The notes beneath the pieces were generated by a model that did no database searches, was not told where the DNA came from, and was given only the letters and a program-made list of their open reading frames with translations. From Euglena gracilis (taxonomy: Eukaryota; Euglenida; Euglenophyceae; Euglenales), in assembly GCA_039621445.1 (NCBI GenBank), contig CP154954.1, positions 22,642,954 through 22,706,953 on the forward strand: 64,000 bases of DNA, in the 5' to 3' direction. Of this stretch, positions 56,579 through 64,000 are shown piece by piece; the first letter of the stretch is position 1, and the number at the start of each line of letters is the position of its first letter. Position numbers and translations under genes: made by a program.

Positions 56579-58393
56579 AAAACCGTTAACCGTTCACGGG
56601 CTTCCCCACGTGAGGAAACGGGGTGCGTTCACGGGTACGCACTACGGCACCCGTGAACGGACCCCGTTTTCACATATGCGCACCCGTGGTCGGTTCACGG
56701 GTGCACAGACGGCAGCCGTGGACGGAATTTTGCCTTTAAAAAAGGGAAAACATTTACGCAGTAGGGAAGAGGATTTGAAACAAATGGCGAACCTGGTGAA
56801 CTTGAGGGGTGGGGGCAGGAATGCAAGAGGTGGCATAGGGAACTGACACGCGGCAAACTAAATTTCGGTGCGAGGCACATGCTCGCGATGCCTTTCGGCA
56901 TGGTCAGAGGAACAACAGGACGGATAACTCAACGACAACCCTGACAAATCCACGCTTTTTTCGGCGCGCGACGCAGCTCAGCACACACAAAATGATACGT
57001 CTCGCCACAAACGGAGCAACGAACACTTTTGGCTGCACCCACATCCGTGTCACTAAAAGCACGCACACAACACCGTGGGCACAACGGAGTAGAGGACGGG
57101 GGTGCGGGTGGGAAAACGGAAGGGACAGCAGACAGAATTTGGATAACGGTGGCGCCTTCCGGCGCCGGGTCTGCGTGCCAGTTCAAGTACGCCGACCACC
57201 TCGCCGCATTCCTGGAGGAGCTGGCGCAGTCGTCCCCACTGTTTACCAGCCGTGACATGGCACTTCTTCGGGCCAAGTCCTTGAAGGTCACCGGTCTGGA
57301 TAAAACCCTGGACACCCACTTTCCGATGCCGCAAAAATATTCACCCGAAATTGGGGTTGGCGGCAGGGTCCAGGCGTTCAGACTGCGCACGGAACGGAAC
57401 AAAAAATTTGGTGCACCTTCCGGCAGAGGAGCACCGTGCGCTTCCAACATGGCCACCTGTCTGTCGATTGCCTGAACGGGGCACGTACGCGGGTCATCGC
57501 CGGACGTGATCAGCAAAGAGAAAAGTTGGTGATCAACGTGATTGAGGTCTCCGGGCAAGTTTTTCATTGTGCCCACGACGATGCTGTACGATTTTCGCCC
57601 GTCCATAATTTGCGGCTTGAAACTTTCGACCACCAACCGACGAAGAACCTCCCCTCGGTATCCGGTGGTGTACCCCAACAAAAGTACATTCCTCCTTTGG
57701 ACCCAAAATGGTGTGTTCCCTTCGGCAGCCTTCAAAACTGCGAGCAACTCGTCCGCCTGCAAAACTGTGTTTGTCAACCCACCCTTGGCCTCCATTGCCT
57801 TTTTGGCCCTTTCGTGCGTGACGAGTGGCTTCATTAACGCATTGAACTGCGGGAACTGGGACACAGACGATGGTACAATGATGGCATAAACGGGAGCCAA
57901 TGCCTTGTAAATGTTGCTTACAGCATTTACATAGGTCCGAAAACTGGACACTGGCATGGAGCGAAGGCGCCCATCTTTTCCAGACTGCCTAAAAGGGCAT
58001 CCACTCCAGCAGCTCCTAGGGAGCTGGCACCACGTAAAACAGCCAGAAATTCATCTACGTTGGGGGGGCGGGGCATCTGTGCTTCCATCATGTTGGCAAA
58101 ACGCTTCATCGGACTGTGGGGAAAAGCAGCAGACAGACAGAAACACAAATGTTAAAAACCCCAAAAAATTCAAATTCCGATCACGGGTAACACCTTGCGC
58201 AACCGTGGTCGGTTCACGGGTGCACGCACGGCAGCCGTGGACGGAAATTCCGTTCACGGGTGCGCACTACGGCACCCGTGAACGGCCAAAGTTCACCCGT
58301 GAACGCCAAAAACGAGATTTTTGACCCCCTAGGCATCTCGTTAGGAAGCGCTTGCCTACTGCGAGGAAGCCCGTGAACTTGGTTAACGGTTTT
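56579..58393 (-). mobile_element. 1.8-kb inverted-repeat element carrying a tyrosine recombinase-PHD gene
   Basis: Left end AAAACCGTTAACC/GTTCACGGGCTTCC (56579-56605); right end, inverted, the same with two extra bases (58365-58393). Inside each end is a hairpin array built on GTTCACGGGTGC: for example CCGTTCACGGGTGC-GCACTACG-GCACCCGTGAACGG near 58250-58285, a close counterpart near 56620-56655, and the shared GTGGTCGGTTCACGGGTGCA...GGCAGCCGTGGACGG unit at both ends. A single gene fills the interior. Could be a Crypton-like DNA transposon or a remnant of a longer YR element. Confidence 0.65.
56929..57957 (-). CDS. Tyrosine-recombinase-like protein with C-terminal PHD finger
   Basis: 342 residues from the ATG at 57957. 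Residues ~1-60 look like an alpha-helical core-binding domain. GYTTGYRGEVLRRL (Arg 101, Glu 103) fits the first catalytic Arg box. FKDLARRSAMSRLVNSG (227-241) sits where H-x-x-R belongs but His is replaced by Asp. Tyr 257 in ARWSAYLNW could be the nucleophile. Residues 293-341 are C-x2-C-x17-C-x2-C-x4-H-x2-C-x12-C-x2-C, an exact Cys4-His-Cys3 PHD pattern, a fold that reads histone tails. An upstream frame (58148-57927, MKRFANMMEAQMPRPPN...) probably belongs to the same protein, through a frameshift or a tiny intron near 57970-58020. Flanking inverted repeats mark it as a transposon gene. PHD call firm; recombinase activity doubtful. Confidence 0.62.
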   Translation of the reverse strand: MPVSSFRTYVNAVSNIYKALAPVYAIIVPSSVSQFPQFNALMKPLVTHERAKKAMEAKGGLTNTVLQADELLAVLKAAEGNTPFWVQRRNVLLLGYTTGYRGEVLRRLVVESFKPQIMDGRKSYSIVVGTMKNLPGDLNHVDHQLFSLLITSGDDPRTCPVQAIDRQVAMLEAHGAPLPEGAPNFLFRSVRSLNAWTLPPTPISGEYFCGIGKWVSRVLSRPVTFKDLARRSAMSRLVNSGDDCASSSRNAARWSAYLNWHADPAPEGATVIQILSAVPSVFPPAPPSSTPLCPRCCVRAFSDTDVGAAKSVRCSVCGETYHFVCAELRRAPKKAWICQGCR

Positions 58394-58410
58394 AAGACAA
58401 AAGCGGGGTC

Positions 58411-58619
58411 CGATCTGCAAAGCAAAGGGCTGTAGGGTAACAACAACAATCCACTCGCTTGGTCTCTTATGTCTTTGTGTTCACACACACACACTCTATA
58501 TACAACACACAGGTGGTTTGTCGCGATGATGCATCAGCGTAGGAACAAACTTGCCTGCTTTTGTGTGGGGAAGCGTTGCTTCCAAAGAAAGAAGCTGTAG
58601 AACGTGGAGGGTCGATTGA

Positions 58620-58657
<38 letters not shown>

Positions 58658-58740
58658 ATTCGGTATCAGCAGATCTCGCGATCATAGATCGCTCGATCTG
58701 CAAAGCAAAGGGCTGTAGGGTAACAACAACAATCCACTCG
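58411..58740. repeat. 47-bp direct repeat flanking a poly-G insertion
   Basis: CGATCTGCAAAGCAAAGGGC... is present at 58411-58457 and identically at 58694-58740. The 236 bp between contain a 34-nt G run (58623-58656) and ACACAC/TATATA tracts. It could be a segmental duplication or the footprint of an insertion. Confidence 0.8.
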
Positions 58741-58761
58741 CCCCTCTGGATTGTGTGTGCA

Positions 58762-58977
58762 TTAAGGCTGTAGGGTGCCAATGAGTTGTAGCTGGGCCGA
58801 TTGGTGGCATAATTGTTCCCAGAGGGCGTGCGCGGCGGCGACGGCCTGGATTACTTGAGGGGGGGAGGTGGGGATGGTGCGGGACAGGGGGTCCGCTGGT
58901 TGTAGATGTGTGGGGCAGTGAAGCACGTGGACCTGTAAACGAGACCATAAACACCGGTTTAAGATTCTGCGCGCCAT
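58762..58977 (-). pseudogene. RNase H C-terminal piece of the right-hand YR retroelement
   Basis: Minus frame with VHVLHCPTHLQPADPLSRTI, the HxP....ADPLSR signature that closes RNase H in DIRS-class elements, then a helical tail (AAAHALWEQLCHQSAQLQLIG). It is 1.5 kb from the RT on the same strand. A TTTACAG|GTCCACG boundary precedes it, so the gap may be an intron or an insertion. Confidence 0.5.
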
Positions 58978-58979
58978 GA

Positions 58980-60480
58980 TGGATAGTTGTTTGTTGGAAA
59001 GGGCGGGTCGTAAGTGTGTGGCCAGCCAACAGGTGCCCAGGTTTTGTCCACGATTATGTCAGAGCCCCCACAACCCAAAAGGGCGGCAACAAGACGATTT
59101 GTTGTGCTCGAAAGCAATGCCGAAAAAGCCCCTGGCGTGTCTGTTGTGCCGACGCAGCAGCCCTCCCTGCCCCGAGGGGGCAGCCGTCTGCCGAACAAGC
59201 ACAGAAGATGAAACAAGAAAAAGCCAGAAATCTACGTGGGGGCAAGGGGAAATACAGGTGAAAGGGAGGGGGTGAAGGAATATACAAAAAAAATACCAAA
59301 TAGACAAAACGGGACTGCAAGATGGAGGTTCGGGGGCAGAACGAAGAAACCAGGAAAAGCACAACGTAAGAGGAAGTCCAGGGAGGCCCCTGAAAAAAAC
59401 AGACAGAGCGAGGTGGTGCACTCAAGGAGTCAAACAGAGCACAGAGCTAACGTCAATCAGTTACAACAGCAGGGGTGCAGCCACGAAAAACGCGTAAAAG
59501 CACGGAAAAGAATGGAGAGGCAGAGAAGAGCAGCTACAAGGAGAGGAAGCCCGTAAACAACGTGAAGAAACGACAGACAAAAAAGCCGCATGATCACGAA
59601 TTGGTGAAAGTAAAAGGAGCGAGACAAGGGCGGCCCCAAAAAATCACTATGGGATGGGAGCGACATGAAACGAGCCGAAGAAAGGAGGGGTCGGCATGAA
59701 AAAGAGAAAGGAAGGCTAAGGACAAAGAGAAGCTGTGAAAACAGGGAGGTGGAAGCAAGGCATTCGAAACAGAGAGGGCTCCCCGGTGGAGTAAATAAAA
59801 AATGGAGTAACAGCAGAACAGCCTGACAAGAGGCACACTACAAAACAAAGGTGTGGTGGACAGGCATAAAGAATAGGAAAGAGCATCGGCTCTGAGGAAA
59901 GGTGGAAAGGAGACCTTTGCTGCCAGTACCCAAAGAGTAACAAATGAGGCGAGGCGAGCAAGCTGATAGTAGAAGGAAAGGTAAAGAGGGAGGGTAAAAA
60001 ACGAGTTGAAGTTGTGCGAAATGAAGGCATTAACGGCTGAAGGGAGAGCGTAGGCCGGTCCTAAAGCAACAGTGCCTTGGGCCGGGCTGGGGGATGGTTT
60101 GATCGGAGAAAGAGGAAGCTTTATAACGAACGGAATGGCCTGGTTTCTGTTTGGCCACGCAGACACACACACTGAGTAGGAGGGGGTGGATCTGGCATGA
60201 AAGAAGCGAAAGCCCATTGAACACAGGAAGGGACGGTGAGGATAGAACACTCGAACTCGTCACATAGAGGTCTACGTGGACCTGTTAAACGAACATACAA
60301 CACGGGTCTTAACTCGCCCCATTGTGTTATTCTGTTTTCCGCGCTTTCCAATAATCGTGCACCCCACACACACAATACCACCCTTTCTTGATGGGAGAAG
60401 AACCATAACCTGGCATCAGGCATCATTCACGTTTTTACTCGCCAGGCCCACCCCCCACTTTTCCCGTTATTGTGCCACCG
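58980..60480. other. Purine-rich interval, no gene seen
   Basis: The plus strand is A/G-rich for most of its length and frames carry no domain. A ~50-bp stretch near 60280 (CGTTTAACAGGTCCACGT on the minus strand) resembles the boundary at 58930-58960. GTGAGTG near 60490 could be a splice donor. So this may be an intron-like or inserted segment splitting RT from RNase H. Confidence 0.35.
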
Positions 60481-60513
60481 CTGAACACTCACCCCCCCAG
60501 CGCGTGGACCTCC

Positions 60514-61665
60514 TTAATGGCCCCCGTCCTCTAAAAAAGCCCCCCTGAATGCAAGAGAGTCCAATGAATAACCCCTTGATGCATGCTGCATCACCCAACA
60601 AATAACGGGAGTGAAGAAGGGGGCTGGGAGGATGGATCGGATACGGTCGTAGGCCCGCCAAGGGTTACAAGCCAACACTGTGAGGTCCAAAATAGCCAGG
60701 GTCATGCCAGGGGTCGGTCTGCTGCGGAATCGGGGACCATGCCACTTATGCATGTACCAGGAACGAAGTAAGGTGGTGACGCCTGTCAAGGGTCTGGTAG
60801 CCCACAAGGCGTGCCCACAAATGACGTCAATACGTTTGGGGAAGACGGGGGAGTGGGAAATGAGAATATGGCGTGCGATGAGATTCTGGAGGGTGGCCTG
60901 GGTGTTAGCGATGGTGCGGGCTTTGAGGTCAAAAACTTTTCCAACCCATGTGATGCTCTGTGTGGGTTGGAGAGTGGATTTCTGTGAGATGATCAGTTGT
61001 TGTCCACGGAGGAAAGCGCAGAACCATTGGGTCACAATTTGGGTGAACTGTTCGCCGACACACAAAAGGAGTATGTCGTCGTAGTAAACAAAGATCCAGA
61101 ATGTGCAATGTGGGCGGTCACGAAAGGGGGCGGCCTGTATTCCTTGATGTAATAGGTCCTCCAGAGAGCGTTGGGCTAAGACGGGGCTTAAGTTCCAGCC
61201 AAACGGTGGGGAGTCAAAGGCGAACCCTGTGGTCCGGAACAGGTTGCGGGCATGGTCGGGCAAGCGTAAGCTCCAGAAGAAGTTTGTTAAATCCAGCGTG
61301 GTCCCCCACAAAACCTCCGGTGGGTGTGAGGCCAAAATGCGGGCAATGGAGCGTGTGGTGGGTAACGCGAAATGGGGTATGGGTTGTGGGCTGAGTGTGT
61401 TGATTCCCCGCAAGTCGGCGATGAAGGCGGCTTTTTCCGCAGATTTTGGTCGCAAGAAGACCGAGAGGTTATCAGCGGAGCACCCGTCAGCAGGGGATAC
61501 AGGGTGTAGGAAACCATCGCGGACCAAGGCATTGAGGAGAGTTCGGGTGACAGGTCCGGGCGGGCGGGCGGTTGGAATTTCCCCTTTGGGGTAAAAGCGG
61601 CTATCTGTTGCGGCAGGCCCGTTGGAATGACGGAATCCCAAATGTGTCGTGGTATGGGGTAACAC
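60514..61665 (-). CDS. Reverse transcriptase of a YR retroelement
   Basis: 383-residue minus frame. The RT boxes are AFIADLRGINTLSPQPIPHF, WGTTLDLTNFFWSLRLP (catalytic Asp), PFGWNLSPVLAQRSLEDLL, IFVYYDDILLLC (YYDD at 61075-61086; most relatives have Y-x-D-D with other x) and the thumb KSTLQPTQSITWVGKVFDLK. It ends in VICWVMQHASRGYSLDSL, where RNase H begins: a D-A-S active-site motif would be expected at the QHAS position, so a small insertion or frame problem may exist there. The start may be further upstream, since no ATG is obvious at a family-typical place. Confidence 0.72.
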   Translation of the reverse strand: MLPHTTTHLGFRHSNGPAATDSRFYPKGEIPTARPPGPVTRTLLNALVRDGFLHPVSPADGCSADNLSVFLRPKSAEKAAFIADLRGINTLSPQPIPHFALPTTRSIARILASHPPEVLWGTTLDLTNFFWSLRLPDHARNLFRTTGFAFDSPPFGWNLSPVLAQRSLEDLLHQGIQAAPFRDRPHCTFWIFVYYDDILLLCVGEQFTQIVTQWFCAFLRGQQLIISQKSTLQPTQSITWVGKVFDLKARTIANTQATLQNLIARHILISHSPVFPKRIDVICGHALWATRPLTGVTTLLRSWYMHKWHGPRFRSRPTPGMTLAILDLTVLACNPWRAYDRIRSILPAPFFTPVICWVMQHASRGYSLDSLAFRGAFLEDGGH

Positions 61666-61992
61666 CCGCGAAAGCCGAGGCCCTTTTCCGCCACGTGGTG
61701 AGTTACAAGAGCTGGAGTGTGTTCGAAAGGGTAGTACTTAATCAGTAGGAGCAACAGCCAGGTGGTGAGATGTAGGCGAAAAAGGAGGGAGAGGAAGAAG
61801 TGCAGCGTAATGTCTATACATTGGGTTTGCCGGCGTTGGAAGAAGGCGTGCATGAGGAGGGTCAAGGAGTTGAAAATCTGGGTTCGGGTGAGAGGGTGGG
61901 GCAGGGGTTGCCGTAAGATGCGGCCGGCTACACCCCATAACCGCCTGCGCAACTTAGCGGAGGTGGTGGTGCGGTTTTGCGGCCGGTCTGCA

Positions 61993-63264
61993 TCACAAAA
62001 GGAGTCTGGGGCGCTTGTTGTTCCGCGCTCCGGTGGTTTGTAGGCCGGGGTGGTCGAAAAGGGATGTGGGCCAGAAGCAGAGCTGGTCCCCTGGCAGGGG
62101 GGTGAAGGTGCAGAGGTCGGAGCAGGGTGGCCAAGGTAGGTGCGGTGGCCAGGGCTGCGTCGTGTCGTCAAAGCCGATGTAGTGTTGTGCTGTACGGTGT
62201 GATGACCACCTGCACCAGAGGGCGAGGGTGTCCAAGGGGCAACCAAACTGATGGAGGTATTTGGCTGTAGCCCGTCGGATGGAGTGGAAAGGGCAGTCTG
62301 CCGCTGGGGTCGTCTGGGTGACCTCCCCAAACCAGCGGTGGAGGAGGTGGTGCGGGAAGATGGGGTGGAGTGGTGCAGCTGTAGGTTGAGAGCGGAGGAG
62401 GAAGGTACACCATGCCATGATGTACAAGGGGGGTGTACGGGAGATACGGCCTTGACGGTGTGGGGGTAGTTTTTCGGGGACGAATGAGATATGTGGTGAG
62501 CCGGGGCCGAGGACGTGCAAGTCCACGGGTCGGATGGAGGCGCATTCACCCGCCCGAAGACCGAGTGACAACGCCACAAGGACGGCAACAAGGGGCCGGA
62601 AGTCGCGCCGTTCCTGGCAACGTTGTGCGATGGGAATAAGGGCCGAGATGGGAAACCACTTGCGTGCGGGTAAGGTGCGGAGCCGGTCGGCAGCGATGGA
62701 GGCGCGCCACCAAGCGGGTTCCGGCCGGAGTGGCGACCACTGGAGGGTGTAGAGGCATTGCAAGGCCGAGAGGATTCCCCTGATGGAGGAAGATGCGGCG
62801 CCCCTGCACGCCAGCTGGGAAATGTACGCTTCGACCACGAGGCGAAAAGATGCGTCCGAAGGTAAGGTGGAGCGGAATTTGTGCAGGGCGAGAAATCTTT
62901 GGCGGTATGTTCGGAGGGTAGACGGGGCCCAGGAATAAAGGATGGTGGACTGGAAGTCAGAGGGCGGAGGGGGGTGAAGTAGAAGTAGAAGCTGGCATTG
63001 CTCGAGGATGGCATCCCAGGCATAGTGGGCGGGTAGGGGGTTTTGGGTTTTGGGCGGCGGGGTTTGTAGCGGGTTGGCGTTCAGGTGAGGTTGCGGGTCG
63101 GGAGGGAGGGGATTGGGGGTCGGGTGCAAGGGGTGTGGGGCCCGTGGGCCCCCCAACCCGTCAATATTTGTGCTGTTCTGCGGGACAGTCCCAGTGCCAG
63201 TGTGGCACTTGGCATCGAAAGCAAGGTTTTGGGGGAGGGAAAGAGACGTCCCACAATGGTCCAT
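61993..63264 (-). CDS. Tyrosine recombinase of the same YR retroelement
   Basis: 423 residues. The first ~80 are Pro-rich. The core-binding domain follows (STLRTYRQRFLALHKF, EAYISQLACRGAASSSIRGI). The catalytic domain has all expected residues: Arg 237 in LSLGLRAGE, HSIR (His 327, Arg 330), Trp 353 in LWCRWSS and nucleophile Tyr 362 in TAQHYIGF, with Trp to Tyr spacing of nine as in active enzymes. It would insert circular cDNA by strand exchange in place of an integrase. It overlaps the end of gag by ~100 nt in another frame and precedes RT, the reverse of the usual DIRS order. The frame is intact, suggesting a fairly young element. Confidence 0.78.
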   Translation of the reverse strand: MDHCGTSLSLPQNLAFDAKCHTGTGTVPQNSTNIDGLGGPRAPHPLHPTPNPLPPDPQPHLNANPLQTPPPKTQNPLPAHYAWDAILEQCQLLLLLHPPPPSDFQSTILYSWAPSTLRTYRQRFLALHKFRSTLPSDASFRLVVEAYISQLACRGAASSSIRGILSALQCLYTLQWSPLRPEPAWWRASIAADRLRTLPARKWFPISALIPIAQRCQERRDFRPLVAVLVALSLGLRAGECASIRPVDLHVLGPGSPHISFVPEKLPPHRQGRISRTPPLYIMAWCTFLLRSQPTAAPLHPIFPHHLLHRWFGEVTQTTPAADCPFHSIRRATAKYLHQFGCPLDTLALWCRWSSHRTAQHYIGFDDTTQPWPPHLPWPPCSDLCTFTPLPGDQLCFWPTSLFDHPGLQTTGARNNKRPRLLL

Positions 63265-63955
63265 CCTTGGCCACGTAAAATTTTCTCCCCTCCAGATAGG
63301 CGAACTTAGTCATGCCTCTACAAGTGCGTTCCTCGACCACCTGGCCACCCTTTCTGAGTACGTCGTCGGCGGTGAAGGGGGCAGGAGGATGAAATGTGGA
63401 GCGGGGGCGGTTTGGTGCGGAGTTTGTCGGCGGTGTACGAGTAGACGCACTGTCCTGGGAGAAACCACCGAAACGTTCTTTGTTGCGGAAGTAGGCGCGA
63501 ATCATGGTGTTCCAAAGAGGTATGAGGTGGGATGTCTTGTCTTCAGATATATCCGAAAAGGCGTTATGGAAAGCCGAGGCCATCTCGCGCATCCAGATGG
63601 CAGTGTCTTGCAGGTCACGGAAGCGCTGAGCACCCTCCACGGTGGGGTTGTCGCAGAACCACTCCTCCGTGATTGGGGGGGACAAGTTGCGTTCCAGCTT
63701 CAGCTTGGCCAGCTCAGTGCGGAGGGCGAGCAACTCCGAGTTTTGTGGGCGAGCTTCCCAAACAAAGTTATTGTGTTGGTGTAGGAGGGTGGATTCGGTG
63801 TACAGTTCATAGGCGCAGCACTTCATCAAAAAGTCGGGGATGTCCGGGCTCAAACCAGTGCTCACAAGTAATTGGGCAACCCAATCTGAAGGCCACTTTG
63901 AGGATCTGCTTTTAAGGTTAACGACAGCCCGGGCAAGTTGGACGGAATCGGCCAC
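63161..63955 (-). CDS. Gag-like protein with zinc knuckle, first ORF of the YR retroelement
   Basis: 264 residues from ATG at 63955 (MADSVQLARAVVNLKSRSSK). A helical N-terminal part (ELLALRTELAKLKLERN) is followed by a central region (WMREMASAFHNAF, IPLWNTMIRAYFRNKERF). The C-terminus has CFRC-QVP-H-WHWD-C (63187-63225), a compact C-x2-C-x3-H-x4-C knuckle. Position at the head of a recombinase-RT element supports Gag, the RNA-packaging protein. The window ends 45 bp upstream, so a longer N-terminus or a leader cannot be excluded. Confidence 0.6.
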   Translation of the reverse strand: MADSVQLARAVVNLKSRSSKWPSDWVAQLLVSTGLSPDIPDFLMKCCAYELYTESTLLHQHNNFVWEARPQNSELLALRTELAKLKLERNLSPPITEEWFCDNPTVEGAQRFRDLQDTAIWMREMASAFHNAFSDISEDKTSHLIPLWNTMIRAYFRNKERFGGFSQDSASTRTPPTNSAPNRPRSTFHPPAPFTADDVLRKGGQVVEERTCRGMTKFAYLEGRKFYVAKDGPLWDVSFPPPKPCFRCQVPHWHWDCPAEQHKY

Positions 63956-64000
63956 GGTGATGAAATCCGTAGCACAAGCGCTGACGAATGTGGTGAATGG

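Noticed and set aside
59594-60250. 218-residue minus-strand protein with hydrophobic character
   Set aside because: It is the complement of a long A/G-rich stretch (Ser/Leu/Phe-rich by composition) with no recognisable domain or start context.

Overview
The window reads as nuclear DNA of a euglenid, most likely Euglena or a close relative. The key evidence is a 25-nt stretch on the minus strand (50944 down to 50920) that matches, from memory, all but the first nucleotide of the Euglena spliced-leader exon. It sits directly in front of a retrotransposon start codon, as expected if a trans-spliced mRNA was reverse-transcribed. An intron-bearing eEF1A remnant that resembles the Euglena protein (as I recall it), a TALE homeobox exon, zinc-knuckle/RS-type exons, abundant microsatellites and many retroelements all fit a large repeat-rich eukaryotic genome. 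There are no operons, Shine-Dalgarno sites or bacterial genes.

Layout. 1-9000: very GC-rich, with two head-to-tail diverged copies of a Penelope-like reverse-transcriptase (RT) element. Their long Pro-rich proteins carry articulin-like VPV repeats and NPGP (2A-like) motifs, followed by duplicated G/K-rich blocks and (GA)n tracts. 9000-20100: intergenic or intronic DNA with small hAT-like MITEs, an 0.8-kb (ATATGY)n satellite, one TALE homeodomain exon (minus) and a series of candidate exons (plus) of a CCHC/RS-domain, SR-protein-like host gene ending at 19421. 20200-24750: a frameshifted DIRS-type retroelement (minus; gag, RT-RNase H, tyrosine recombinase). 25400-28720: repeats, an LTR-like repeat, hairpins and unidentified Pro-rich frames. 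28711-36100: a 7.4-kb satellite of 91-bp monomers arranged in a 1.67-kb higher-order repeat. 37380-42000: a frame-broken giant coiled-coil Gag (minus) behind an LTR-like repeat that abuts a truncated eEF1A fragment. 42900-52400: three members of one LINE family with a C-terminal restriction-like endonuclease. The largest (minus, 44167-50905) has an ORF1 with one canonical and two degenerate 2A motifs. 53500-56100: cruciform-type palindromes, a 1.2-kb inverted-repeat element and a ~110-bp minisatellite. 56579-58393: a compact inverted-repeat element encoding a tyrosine-recombinase-like protein fused to a PHD finger. 58400-64000: a second tyrosine-recombinase retroelement (minus) with the unusual order gag, recombinase, RT, (interrupted) RNase H.

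Almost every recognisable coding region is mobile-element derived. Most carry frameshifts or truncations, so the window is mainly a record of retroelement insertion and decay, with a few host exons between. Exon limits are estimates from splice-like dinucleotides. Domain calls rest on motifs read by eye, with no database search.
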